A DNA stretch of 38,398 nt from Streptomyces niveiscabiei (GTDB lineage: Bacteria; Actinomycetota; Actinomycetes; Streptomycetales; Streptomycetaceae), in contig NZ_LIRL01000296.1 of the NCBI RefSeq assembly GCF_001419795.1, forward strand, positions 1-38,398. The letters run 5' to 3'. Below the pieces are notes generated by a model that did no database searches, was not told where the DNA came from, and saw nothing but the letters and a program-made list of their open reading frames with translations. A program made the translations under genes and the position numbers. Below, one piece after another: positions 1-6,861 of the stretch (the first letter of the stretch is position 1; each line of letters starts with the position of its first letter).

Positions 1-20
1 CCGGGTGGCCGGCCACCCGG
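1..20. repeat. Perfect 20-bp palindrome at the left window edge
   Basis: Bases 1-10 are the exact reverse complement of bases 11-20 (centre GGCC|GGCC). It lies within the truncated coding frame, so it may simply reflect GC-rich codons. Its context is cut off by the window edge. Confidence 0.5.
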
Positions 21-189
21 GCAGGCCCTCGGAGTGTGCGGGGCACAGGAACGCGACCCAGGCCGTGCCGGGCCCGTCGCCCGCGGCCGGACCTTCGCGG
101 AGGGCCGTCGACTTCGCCTTGCACTGCACGACGGTGCGCAGCGCGGTGAGCTGGCGGTCGGCGGAGAGCTGCTGGACGAGGGAGGGCAC
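1..189 (-). CDS. Unknown protein, N-terminal part, truncated by the window edge
   Basis: The GTG start at 189 is preceded by AAGGAG at a spacing of five bases, immediately after the toxin gene stop. The frame stays open to base 1, giving 63 residues. Two features can be seen: a Cys in a V-V-Q-C-K stretch and a short C-P-A-H motif near residue 49. These recall the small Cys/His-rich protein at 963-1289, but I do not recognise the family. It is the third gene in line behind the antitoxin and toxin, with a 17-base gap, so it is probably co-transcribed with them. A perfect 20-bp palindrome occupies bases 1-20 inside the frame. Confidence 0.55.
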   Translation of the reverse strand, partial: MPSLVQQLSADRQLTALRTVVQCKAKSTALREGPAAGDGPGTAWVAFLCPAHSEGLPGWPATR

Positions 190-206
190 GCGGGCTCCTT
201 CGGCGG

Positions 207-479
207 CTAGACCTCGATGTAGGCGACGACTACGACGGTCCGCAGGGCGGTGACCCAGTACAGGAGGCGTACGCGCTCGACTTCGTCGGCGTACTGGCGT
301 AGCTGCGGGCCGGAGGCGTCGCCGGGGATCGGCTCGCCGATGTCGGGGTCGACGGAGATGACGACCAGGGCGCGGTCCAGGGCGTGGATCTCCGCCTCGC
401 TGGTGATCTGCTCCAGCTGCTTGGCGGCGGAGTCGGAGAACGCGATCCGGGCGCGGCGGGGGCCGTGCTGCGGGGGCAT
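207..479 (-). CDS. RelE/ParE-family toxin
   Basis: This 90-residue protein has the length and layout of the RelE/ParE fold. An N-terminal strand (A-R-I-A-F-S) leads into a helix with A-A-K-Q-L-E-Q-I. Then come a D-P-x-x-G-E turn, an L-R-Q-Y segment, and a C-terminal beta run R-V-R-L-L-Y-W-V followed by V-V-V-V-A-Y-I-E-V. Members of this family are mRNA interferases or gyrase poisons; the sequence does not tell which. The ATG at 479 overlaps the stop of the upstream gene by one base (TGATG), the usual translational coupling of antitoxin-toxin pairs. It would stabilise the plasmid by post-segregational killing. Longer upstream extensions of the frame overlap the antitoxin and lack a ribosome site. 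Confidence 0.8.
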   Translation of the reverse strand: MPPQHGPRRARIAFSDSAAKQLEQITSEAEIHALDRALVVISVDPDIGEPIPGDASGPQLRQYADEVERVRLLYWVTALRTVVVVAYIEV

Positions 480-715
480 CAGGCGACGGCCGGGCGCTGG
501 GCTGCGAGCCGGGCGAGGTGCTTCTCGCGCAGTTCCTCCCACGGCGTGCAGTCCTCCACCGAGGGCAGGCCGTTGGCGGCGATGTCCTCCAAGACGGCGG
601 CGAGCTGGTCGGCGCTCTCGCGGGTCTTGGCCGCGTACGCGCGCAGTCCGTCGGCGGTGTCGGGCTCCAGCTGCTGCCGGGCGTGGTCGGCGGAGGCGGC
701 CGGCTGTTCGCTCAT
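479..715 (-). CDS. Putative antitoxin partner of the ParE-like toxin
   Basis: A 78-residue, acidic and probably all-helical protein encoded directly upstream of the toxin, with the TGATG overlap. The start at 715 (M-S-E-Q-P) was chosen because codon usage becomes Streptomyces-like there and the toxin coupling requires this frame. Central residues such as L-R-A-Y-A-A-K-T-R-E-S-A-D-Q-L form an amphipathic helix, and the C-terminal part (P-W-E-E-L-R-E-K-H-L) could wrap the toxin. I cannot see a clear DNA-binding domain. The antitoxin assignment rests mainly on gene order, size and coupling. The upstream inverted repeat (817-862) and TGACACAG repeats (877-947) are candidate operators. Confidence 0.6.
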   Translation of the reverse strand: MSEQPAASADHARQQLEPDTADGLRAYAAKTRESADQLAAVLEDIAANGLPSVEDCTPWEELREKHLARLAAQRPAVA

Positions 716-816
716 CGAGGGCTCCAGAGGGCAGAACTGGCGTCTGCTCCCACGGTATCGGCCGCCTGGGGCCCTGGGGGACCACTCCGGACGAACCCGG
801 CTCGTACGAGGGTGGC

Positions 817-862
817 GGGACCCAGGACCCAGGTTCTGGGACCGGTGCTGGGTCCTGGTCCC
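817..862. repeat. Inverted repeat, terminator or operator upstream of the antitoxin
   Basis: The arm at 817-832 pairs with 848-862 with a single bulged base, leaving a 15-base loop. On the minus strand it follows the gene at 963-1289 and precedes the antitoxin by about 100 bp. It could terminate the first transcript or be an autoregulatory site for the toxin-antitoxin operon. No T-run is visible, as is usual in Streptomyces. Confidence 0.5.
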
Positions 863-876
863 TGCCTGCTGCCCGA

Positions 877-947
877 TGACACAGATCAGCTGAACAGTGA
901 CACAGATGAGCGTGTCCACCTGGGGAAACGGGGGGTTGATGACACAG
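877..947. repeat. Three TGACACAG direct repeats phased at 21 bp
   Basis: TGACACAG occurs at 877-884, 898-905 and 940-947. The steps are 21 and 42 bp, exactly two and four helical turns, so a protein would meet all three on the same face. They lie between the cysteine-rich gene and the toxin-antitoxin operon, where the operon promoter should be. A CCTGGGGAAACGG element at 919-931 between the repeats recurs at 1585-1597. Confidence 0.5.
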
Positions 948-962
948 GTTGGGCCGGACTGT

Positions 963-1289
963 TCAGGCCGGGGTGCCGGGCAGGACCTGGCCGCCTGTGA
1001 TCTGGAGGCGGGCGGTCATCGCGTGGCCGTCGCACACCGCGTACTGGCCGCCGCTGTCGGACCGGACGGTGTGGGTGGCCGGCTCCGGGCACGGAGCGTC
1101 CAGCCGGTCGTACTCCCACGAGTTGAAGCAGGTGAAGTCCATGCACCAGGTGCGGTTGCCGCTCGACTTCAGCGTGCCGCCGTGCTCGGGGCACACGCCC
1201 CACGGCACGACGCACCGGCCCGGATCGTCGATGGTGGCCTGCAGAGCCTGGGCGTAGAGCGCGGCCGTGGTCGGGTCGGTGATCGTCAC
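963..1289 (-). CDS. Small Cys/His-rich protein, probable metal binder
   Basis: The GTG start at 1289 (V-T-I-T-D-P) has GGGAG about nine bases upstream; an in-frame ATG further upstream lacks a ribosome site. The 108-residue protein has regularly spaced Cys/His: C-V-V-P-W-G-V-C-P-E-H, then W-C-M-D-F-T-C, then C-P-E-P-A-T-H, and C-D-G-H near the C-terminus. This suggests one or two zinc sites. I do not recognise the family and its role is unknown. It stands alone between two repeat-rich spacers. The GCGTGACA boxes at 1378-1496 lie where its promoter or operator should be. Confidence 0.6.
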   Translation of the reverse strand: MTITDPTTAALYAQALQATIDDPGRCVVPWGVCPEHGGTLKSSGNRTWCMDFTCFNSWEYDRLDAPCPEPATHTVRSDSGGQYAVCDGHAMTARLQITGGQVLPGTPA

Positions 1290-1746
1290 CGGGCGATTCT
1301 CCCAGGGAGGCCGACGGCCGCGCAGCCGATCGGCGGGCGGGGCTGCGGCTACGGTCCGCATCCGCGCCCGGGAACGCTGTCACGCTGCGCGGAGAGCCCC
1401 GAAACGGGCCTCGGGCCCGGGATTCCGGGCCCGAGGGGCCAGCGTGACACCCGGATCAGGGGGGTGCGTGACAGCAGCGTGACACCGGGCGTGACAGTGC
1501 CGGCGTCACTCTCGGTGACTACGGTGGGAGTTGGGCTCTCCTCCGTGTCACAGGCTCACAGGTTCTCTCGCCGAAACGCGCCTGCCTGGGGAAACGGAGT
1601 TCCGGGCTCACAGGCGAACAGGGTGAACAGGGCGTTTCGGTCGTCTGGTGTCCAGGGATGTCACAGGTTCCGCCCGGCGACCTGTGAGCCTGTGAGGTCG
1701 CGGGGCGTGAGGTCGAAGCGCGCCAGAGCGAACCGCGACCCGTGCG
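1290..1746. other. Gene-free spacer with iteron-like repeats
   Basis: I see no coding frame with normal codon usage here. The spacer holds a GCGTGACA cluster (1378-1496). It also has a CACAGGCTCACAGG element at 1549-1562, repeated in inverse orientation at 1681-1694, further TGTCACAGG and GAACAGGG words, and a second copy of CCTGGGGAAACGG at 1585-1597. This density of short repeats suggests an operator region or an accessory replication or partition site rather than decayed coding DNA. Confidence 0.5.
1378..1496. repeat. GCGTGACA box cluster
   Basis: GCGTGACA is found at 1442-1449, 1466-1473, 1477-1484 and 1489-1496, with one inverted copy (TGTCACGC) at 1378-1385. The last three are spaced 11 and 12 bp, close to one helical turn. 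They sit 90-200 bp upstream of the cysteine-rich gene on the minus strand. Confidence 0.55.
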
Positions 1747-2508
1747 CTACGGCCGGACGCGGGCGAGGAACACCGCGAGGGCACCAACGGCTTCGGGTTC
1801 GGTGGTGGCGAGCCGGGCCGCGAACGCCAGCTGGTCGACGTCGACGCCGGGAACCAGGCGGGCGAGTTCGGCGAGCAGCGCGGCGTGCGCGAGGACCGGC
1901 GGGGTGAGAAGGCCGGCGGCGGCCTCGCGGGCGGCCGGGTCGCGGTAGTGCCCGAGGTGCGCGGCGAGGGCGTGGGCGAGCCAGGCGTCGACGTCGGCCT
2001 GGACGTACCCGCCGGCTCGCCGGGTGAGTTCATCGCGGGCGGCTTCATCCCCGTCGCGGGGCTCGGTCTGCTCCAGGGTGCCGAGCTCGCGCAGCGCCTG
2101 GAGCTCATCGGCGCGGGCCGCGATCCGCGCGGCCTCGCGCAGCTCGGCTTCCCGGGCGGCGGCGGCCGCGGCTTCGGCGGCGAGCTCCTCCCGAACGTGC
2201 GGGTCGGTGTCCGGGTCGTAGACGGTGCCCAGCGCCGCGTCGGCGAGCAGCTGCGCGATGCGCTCCCACTCCGCAAGCTCCGCGGGGCCGCGGACGTCGT
2301 CCGCCAGGTCTTCGCGCCGGGAGTCCTGCCGTGCGTCGAACCGGGCGTCCTCGAGGGCCGCCGCGACGGCGCCGGCGTCCATCCCCTTCGCCCGCCGCCG
2401 TACGACGCGGCGGCCGATGCGGGCCGGGTCGACCGGCTCCCGGGGCGCGGCGACGCGCGGGGCGAGCGGACGGCGCGCAGTGCGCCGGGGCGGCCAGGGC
2501 GTGGTCAT
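1747..2508 (-). CDS. Hypothetical Ala/Arg/Glu-rich helical protein
   Basis: A 253-residue protein starting at the second of two tandem ATGs (2508), which gives GAGG a six-base spacing; the first ATG would leave three. Residues 1-45 are basic and proline-rich. The rest is charged and alanine-rich, with long predicted helices (a run of A-A-E-A-A-A type near the middle) that may form a coiled coil. The C-terminal third reads like a compact helical domain. I do not recognise the family. It is downstream of the tpg paralogue on the same strand but separated by a hairpin at 2542-2576, so it probably has its own promoter. Confidence 0.6.
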   Translation of the reverse strand: MTTPWPPRRTARRPLAPRVAAPREPVDPARIGRRVVRRRAKGMDAGAVAAALEDARFDARQDSRREDLADDVRGPAELAEWERIAQLLADAALGTVYDPDTDPHVREELAAEAAAAAAREAELREAARIAARADELQALRELGTLEQTEPRDGDEAARDELTRRAGGYVQADVDAWLAHALAAHLGHYRDPAAREAAAGLLTPPVLAHAALLAELARLVPGVDVDQLAFAARLATTEPEAVGALAVFLARVRP

Positions 2509-2541
2509 CATCGGCCTCGTATTCGTGGTGCGGATTCGAAA

Positions 2542-2576
2542 GCGGGCCGCCGTCAGAGCGCTGTACGACGGCCCGC
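2542..2576 (-). terminator. Hairpin downstream of the tpg paralogue
   Basis: The arm 2542-2554 pairs with 2567-2576 in a ten-base-pair stem with a small bulge. It lies 37 bp beyond the tpg-paralogue stop and before the gene at 1747-2508. Its position and orientation fit a Rho-independent type terminator without a U-tract. Confidence 0.5.
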
Positions 2577-2612
2577 CGGATTGTTTCATAGCAGGCCCGG
2601 AATTCGGCCGTG

Positions 2613-3200
2613 TCAGAACAGGAACTCGATGGCCTGAACATGCGTGAAATCTGCGCGCAGTCCATCGGCGCGGGTGCCCCATTCCGTGAAATAGGACTCG
2701 GTTATGGCATCCGCGACGATCGGATGCAGATCCTCCTCCGTCGCTCCGGCCTCCTGTAGATCCAGGATCTGCCGCACGTAGGTGGGCGAGATTGGGGTGG
2801 TGATGGTGCGGATGCGGCCGTCGTCGGAGCTGCCCGAGGCCGTGAATCCGAAGTACGCGGTCACCTCCACCATCATCCCGCTGGACGTGGACGCCTGTTC
2901 GCGCGCTTGCGCCCTGACCTGCGGTTGCCACTCGGATTCCGTCTCCTCCACCAGGGCCGCCTGGAGGCGCTTCTGAGGGGTCTTCAGCGACCCGGCGCGG
3001 TAGCGCTCCACTGTCCGGCGCGAGACGCCCAGGCGCTCCGCCAGGGCCTTGGTCGACCCCTTCGCCCGCGTGAGGAGGAATTTCACCTGAGCCTTCGCGG
3101 ATTTCGGCGCGGGCCGGGTGACGACCTTCCGCTCCGCCCGCGTGAGGGCTTCCAGGACCTTGCCGCGGCTCGGGGCCGGCTGCTGCTCGTGCTCGCTCAT
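2613..3200 (-). CDS. Divergent terminal protein (Tpg) paralogue
   Basis: This 195-residue protein aligns along its whole length with the canonical Tpg encoded just downstream in the window (3397-3954). Shared features are the T-R-P-A-P-K-S-A motif (28-35), the helix-turn-helix (about 47-70, K-G-S-T-K-A-L-A-E-R-L-G-V-S), the W-Q-P-Q-V-R-A segment (91-97), G-F-T-A (118-121) and the acidic Q-E-A-G-A-T block (149-154). Tpg proteins are covalently attached to 5' telomere ends and prime end-patching synthesis. In the canonical protein the linking residue is Thr114, within G-S-T-D. Here the aligned position is Ser125, within G-S-S-D. AGGAGG lies only one base from the ATG, an unusually short spacing, but no other start fits. 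It has its own 196-bp upstream spacer, so it may be expressed separately from tap-tpg. Confidence 0.85.
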   Translation of the reverse strand: MSEHEQQPAPSRGKVLEALTRAERKVVTRPAPKSAKAQVKFLLTRAKGSTKALAERLGVSRRTVERYRAGSLKTPQKRLQAALVEETESEWQPQVRAQAREQASTSSGMMVEVTAYFGFTASGSSDDGRIRTITTPISPTYVRQILDLQEAGATEEDLHPIVADAITESYFTEWGTRADGLRADFTHVQAIEFLF

Positions 3201-3224
3201 ACCTCCTAGGGATCACGGATCACC

Positions 3225-3233
3225 TGTGGACAG
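3225..3233. promoter_or_regulatory. DnaA-box-like site upstream of the tpg paralogue
   Basis: TGTGGACAG is the complement of CTGTCCACA, one mismatch from the common Streptomyces DnaA box TTGTCCACA. The 14-base context CACCTGTGGACAGA is repeated exactly at 24772-24785, in the spacer upstream of rep. Only single boxes are present at each place, so function is uncertain. Confidence 0.3.
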
Positions 3234-3348
3234 ATTCCGGGCGCCGCGACCCCGGACGGGCCGCGCACGGAGCCGGTGACCCGGGCGCGCCGCCCTCGTT
3301 GGGCATGGCATCGCGTGCATGAACATCCGCTCCCCCGCGGATGCGCGA

Positions 3349-3378
3349 GCGAGCCCGGACCAACTGGTCCGGGCTCGC
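3349..3378 (-). terminator. Terminator of the tap-tpg operon
   Basis: A perfect 13-bp stem (3349-3361 with 3366-3378) closes a four-base loop AACT. It starts 18 bp beyond the tpg stop on the minus strand. It separates the tap-tpg operon from the downstream tpg paralogue, which argues that the two tpg genes are transcribed independently. Confidence 0.8.
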
Positions 3379-3396
3379 GGGCTGTTCGGGGCGCGT

Positions 3397-3954
3397 CTAC
3401 AGGTCGAACTCGACGTGTTCGACGTCGGTGAACCGGACCTCCTCCAGGGAGCCTGCGCGGCGGCCGTTGTCCTGGAAGTAGACCTCCTTGAGCGCTTCGG
3501 CCGCGATCTCCTTCAGCGCATCGTCGGTGGCGCCGGCCTCCTGGGCGTCGAAGAGACGCGCGGCGTAGCGGGGCGGCAGGGCGACGGTCAGGTGCCGGAC
3601 GCGGTCCTGGTCCGTCGACCCGATCGGCGCGGTGTAGCCCATGCGGGCGCGGGCGTCGATGACGATGCCGCCGGTCGTCGCGGCCTTCTGCCGGGCCTTG
3701 GCCCGGATCTGGGGCTGCCACCGCTTGGAAACCTCGCGCTCCAGGCGGGCGGCGAGGTCGGCGCGCGGCCTCTTGGCCTTGCCCGCCACGTACCGCTCCA
3801 CCTGCCGCTGGGACATGCCGAGCAGGTCGGCGACCGCCTTCGTGCCACCGAGCTGCTTGACCATGTACCGCATCTGCGGGCCCGCGGACTTGGGTGCGGG
3901 GCGGGTGAACGCTTTCTGCACCGCCTTGTCCAGGCCGTCCCCGAACACGCTCAT
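3397..3954 (-). CDS. tpg: Telomere terminal protein Tpg
   Basis: At 185 residues it has the canonical length of the Streptomyces terminal protein, which is covalently bound to the 5' ends of linear replicons and primes synthesis that fills the terminal gap. The expected parts are visible. The N-terminus reads M-S-V-F-G-D-G-L-D. A helix-turn-helix spans about residues 37-58 (T-K-A-V-A-D-L-L-G-M-S-Q-R-Q-V-E-R-Y). A basic stretch (79-90, W-Q-P-Q-I-R-A-K-A-R) follows. Thr114 lies in I-G-S-T-D, at the position reported to carry the nucleotide in this family. The C-terminus is acidic. The start at 3954 has GGGGAG upstream. It follows tap by 14 bp, the conserved tap-tpg order, and is followed by a strong terminator. 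Confidence 0.95.
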   Translation of the reverse strand: MSVFGDGLDKAVQKAFTRPAPKSAGPQMRYMVKQLGGTKAVADLLGMSQRQVERYVAGKAKRPRADLAARLEREVSKRWQPQIRAKARQKAATTGGIVIDARARMGYTAPIGSTDQDRVRHLTVALPPRYAARLFDAQEAGATDDALKEIAAEALKEVYFQDNGRRAGSLEEVRFTDVEHVEFDL

Positions 3955-3968
3955 GCCTGTCTACTCCC

Positions 3969-6200
3969 CTACTCGCCGTTGTCGACGTTGGTGACGGTGC
4001 CGTCCTTGATGTACCGGGCGAGGTTGAGCTGCGGCGCGTTGAACCGCTCGCGAACCTCTTCGCCCCACAGGACGTCCTGGGTGCCCTCGTGCTTGACCAG
4101 GCCGGGGTTGACGCCGAGCTTGAAGCCGCCGGGCAGCGGCTTGCCCTCCCGGTAGGGCAGGAAGTCCAGCGGGCTCGGTCCGTCGGCCGCGTAGACGACG
4201 CAGTCGGACATGATCGCGATGGGGTACTGCCCGGTGAACGCCGCGTGCTTGACGATCTTGCGGTGCAGGTTGATGCGGGTGCGGGAGATGACCGCCGCCC
4301 GGATGTCCGGCCGCCACGTCGGGCGGGACAGGGCGCGCCACGGCTCGCCGGCCTTCCAGCCCTCGTTGCGCGGGCGCTCGCGCAGCTTGCCCAGGCCGCC
4401 CTTCACCGTCGCCTTGACCGCCGAGACGACGATCGCCATCTCCGGGTCGCGGGCCTTGTAGCCGTTCATCGCCGTCAGGAAGTCCTCGGGGGCGAGGTCG
4501 GCGTCGACGCCGAGGTCGGCCATCGTGGCGAGGTAGGCGTCGCGCAGCCGGTTGTACCAGCCGTCCAGGTAGCGGCCGTTGTCGTACCGCACCCACGCCT
4601 CGGTCGGGCGCACCTCGTAGCCGAGCTCCACCGCGTACGCGACGGTCGGCGTCGCGTACCAGGCCGGGCCGGTCGGGCGCTCACCCTTCGGCGTGAACGG
4701 GTTCGGCAGCAGGCTGCCGTCCAGCTCCACCCACTCCTTGCCGACCTTCACGCGCGACAGGTCGACGTGGGACAGGTCCACCAGCCACGAGCCGGGCAGC
4801 TTCGGGTCGAAGACCGGGCCGGTGACGTGCGTGGCTCCTCCGAGGCCGACGGTCAGCCCGTTCGCTCCGGCGGCGAACGCCATGTTGACGTCCAGGCCGA
4901 CCAAGTGGCGGCGCAGGCATTCGTCGTCCGTCATCGGCCGCGCCCAGTCGAACGCCTCCTCGAACAGCTTCTCCGCCGGGCCGCGCACGTGGAACCGGGG
5001 CAGGTCCTTGAGGACCGGGTGATTGTCGGGGACCTCGCACGGCGGCCAGTCCATCGGGTCGATGGCGTCCTTGCCCAGCGAGCCGGGGGTCTTGTCGTCG
5101 GCCTGGCGCAGGACGCCGGTCTCCTCATCGCGGACGGCGTAGGTCGGCGGGTGCAGCGCGGTCATCAGCTCCAGGCTGGTGACGGCGGTGGAGCCGCGCG
5201 GCGTCATCACCCGGGCCGCGTACACGCCCAGGACGCGGGCGAGCTCCGCCGGAGGAAGCTGCGCGGCGTCGCCCCAGAACCTGGGGTCCAGCCCGTTCCA
5301 CGACGGGATGCACAGCTGCACGCACTGGCGCTCCGAGCCCTTGGCCGGGCGGTAGATCCGCGCCCACGGCCCGAACCCGCGCTTCGTGAGCTGCCAGTCG
5401 GCGCGGGTCAGCTGCTTGATGACCTTGTGGCCCTCCGGGATCCGCCCCGCGAGCCGCTGCTCCTCCGTGAGGGCGACGGGCAGGCCGTAGCGCTCCAGGG
5501 CAGCCTCGGTGAGCACGATCAGCGGGTCGGCCGGCTTGCCCGGCCCGGACAGCTTCGGCTGCCCGAGCTTCGCCTCCCTGAGCGTCCAGTCGACCAGGGA
5601 CGGCAGGGACTTGGCGGGCACGTCCAGGACCAGGCCGCCGACGCAGTACGCCAGCACCTTCTTGTCGTCGTCGACGTCGACGACCGCGAGCGGGCCGTTC
5701 TCGAACCGCGGGTCGGTGCCGCCCGCCGGGGTGTTGGCGGGGGCCGCCTTCTTCGCGGCGGGACGGCGGGACGTCGACGTGCTCCTGGTGGTGCTCGCCG
5801 GGCGGGTCGCAGCGGCCGGAGCAGCGGGGACCGGGACAGGGGTCTGGGTGTTCTCGGTTGCGGTCATGACCGCAACGTCGGGGGCTGGACCGGTGGACAG
5901 AGTCCCGGCTTCCGCCGGGTCGGCGGGCGCGCCGGTGAACGTGGCGGGCACCGGGGCCGGGTAGAGCGCCGCGAGCTGCTGGAGCAGCCGCGCGTACGCC
6001 TCACGCTCGGGGCCGCGCGGCTCGGTCGGCTTCCGCGCCGACTCCCACGCGGACACCGTGGCCCGGCGCACCTTCAGCGCACCGGCGACGTCGTCCAGCG
6101 TCAGGCCGTGCGCGACCCGCAGCCGCTTGCGCTCCTCCGCCGGCGGCAGCGGAGAGCGGGACGCGACCAGCGCGTCGACCGCGTCGAACATCTCGGACAT
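3969..6200 (-). CDS. tap: Telomere-associated protein Tap
   Basis: A 743-residue Tap, which in Streptomyces binds the folded 3' telomere overhang and recruits Tpg. The ATG at 6200 has AGGAGG five bases upstream; an earlier in-frame ATG does not. Residues about 20-70 form an XRE-like helix-turn-helix (L-T-L-D-D-V-A-G-A-L-K-V-R-R-A-T-V-S-A-W-E-S). Residues about 90-165 are an Ala/Thr/Pro-rich linker. From about 420 I read the order of a family-B DNA polymerase palm and fingers. A motif-A-like D437-V-N-M-A-F comes first, then W-Y-A-T-P-T-V-A-Y-A-V-E-L-G-Y. A motif-B-like K596-A-T-V-K-G-G-L-G-K follows, then R-T-R-I-N-L-H-R-K. Last is a motif-C-like M-S-D666-C-V-V-Y in which the first Asp of D-T-D is lost. 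The polymerase resemblance is my inference; the Tap identity is firm. Confidence 0.93.
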   Translation of the reverse strand: MSEMFDAVDALVASRSPLPPAEERKRLRVAHGLTLDDVAGALKVRRATVSAWESARKPTEPRGPEREAYARLLQQLAALYPAPVPATFTGAPADPAEAGTLSTGPAPDVAVMTATENTQTPVPVPAAPAAATRPASTTRSTSTSRRPAAKKAAPANTPAGGTDPRFENGPLAVVDVDDDKKVLAYCVGGLVLDVPAKSLPSLVDWTLREAKLGQPKLSGPGKPADPLIVLTEAALERYGLPVALTEEQRLAGRIPEGHKVIKQLTRADWQLTKRGFGPWARIYRPAKGSERQCVQLCIPSWNGLDPRFWGDAAQLPPAELARVLGVYAARVMTPRGSTAVTSLELMTALHPPTYAVRDEETGVLRQADDKTPGSLGKDAIDPMDWPPCEVPDNHPVLKDLPRFHVRGPAEKLFEEAFDWARPMTDDECLRRHLVGLDVNMAFAAGANGLTVGLGGATHVTGPVFDPKLPGSWLVDLSHVDLSRVKVGKEWVELDGSLLPNPFTPKGERPTGPAWYATPTVAYAVELGYEVRPTEAWVRYDNGRYLDGWYNRLRDAYLATMADLGVDADLAPEDFLTAMNGYKARDPEMAIVVSAVKATVKGGLGKLRERPRNEGWKAGEPWRALSRPTWRPDIRAAVISRTRINLHRKIVKHAAFTGQYPIAIMSDCVVYAADGPSPLDFLPYREGKPLPGGFKLGVNPGLVKHEGTQDVLWGEEVRERFNAPQLNLARYIKDGTVTNVDNGE

Positions 6201-6221
6201 GGAACACCTCCTGACCCACAC

Positions 6222-6375
6222 TCTACCCCATGAACCGTAAGGTTCGCGTACTTCTACCGTACAAACACCGTACGACGCGTGTTCTAGGGGGTTCGGGCCG
6301 GGCGTTCTGGCCGGATTGGTGGCTGGTTCTCACGAACACGCACCGGCCCGAGCGCTGGTCACTACCGTCGTGACC
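6222..6375. promoter_or_regulatory. Divergent promoter region with CCGTA repeats
   Basis: Between tap and the rightward membrane gene lies a palindrome, GAACC-GTAA-GGTTC (6232-6245). ACCGTAC occurs at 6256-6262 and 6267-6273, and the CCGTA core recurs at 6235, so the cores are phased by 22 and 11 bp. On the minus strand a TAGAGT hexamer about 25 bp before the tap ATG could be the -10 of the tap promoter. The phased repeats are a likely operator for one or both genes. Confidence 0.45.
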
Positions 6376-6840
6376 ATGGCGAAGGGGAAGACCGGCCCGG
6401 CGGACTGGGCGATGTGGGTGCTGCTGTGGCTGTACGCGCTCGTGAGCATCCCGCTGTACCTGTGGTTCCTGCACCACGCGGGCGACCGCTGGGGCCAGCA
6501 GCTGCCCGCCGACGACGACCTGCGCTTCTGGCTGCCGATCGTCGTCCCGCTCGCCGCGTTCAGCTTCACCACGATGTCCAGCACGTCCTGGTGGTGGAGC
6601 ACCGACGACCGCCCGTTCCTCCTGGGCCGCAAGCACTGGCGGTTCATGATGGTCTTCGTCTTCGCCCTGTCCCTGATGGCCGGCTACTTCGGCTCCGCCC
6701 ACCAGGACGTCATCGCCATCTTGCTGACCGTCATGGTCACGATCATCGGCATCACGGGCCTGTGGCTCCTGCCGCAGGCCCTGTCGCCGCGACTGCTCGA
6801 CACCCTGCGTCCGAAGAAGGCGCCGGCCGACCCGTCCTGA
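6376..6840 (+). CDS. Four-helix integral membrane protein, unknown
   Basis: A 154-residue protein with four hydrophobic segments: about 11-33 (W-A-M-W-V-L-L-W-L-Y-A), 49-69, 87-105 and 110-132. It ends in a short basic, proline-containing tail. The ATG at 6376 follows GTG-ACC directly and has no ribosome site, so the message may be leaderless or start at the GTG two codons earlier. I do not recognise the family. The next small membrane gene begins 21 bp downstream, probably in the same operon. Both lie between the telomere operon and the defence-like genes. Confidence 0.6.
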   Translation: MAKGKTGPADWAMWVLLWLYALVSIPLYLWFLHHAGDRWGQQLPADDDLRFWLPIVVPLAAFSFTTMSSTSWWWSTDDRPFLLGRKHWRFMMVFVFALSLMAGYFGSAHQDVIAILLTVMVTIIGITGLWLLPQALSPRLLDTLRPKKAPADPS

Positions 6841-6861
6841 CGACACCCGAAGGAGAACGTG

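Noticed and set aside
4089-6233. A 714-codon plus-strand frame opposite tap
   Set aside because: It is a shadow of tap. The translated product has no domain and the minus strand encodes a recognisable Tap with a strong ribosome site.
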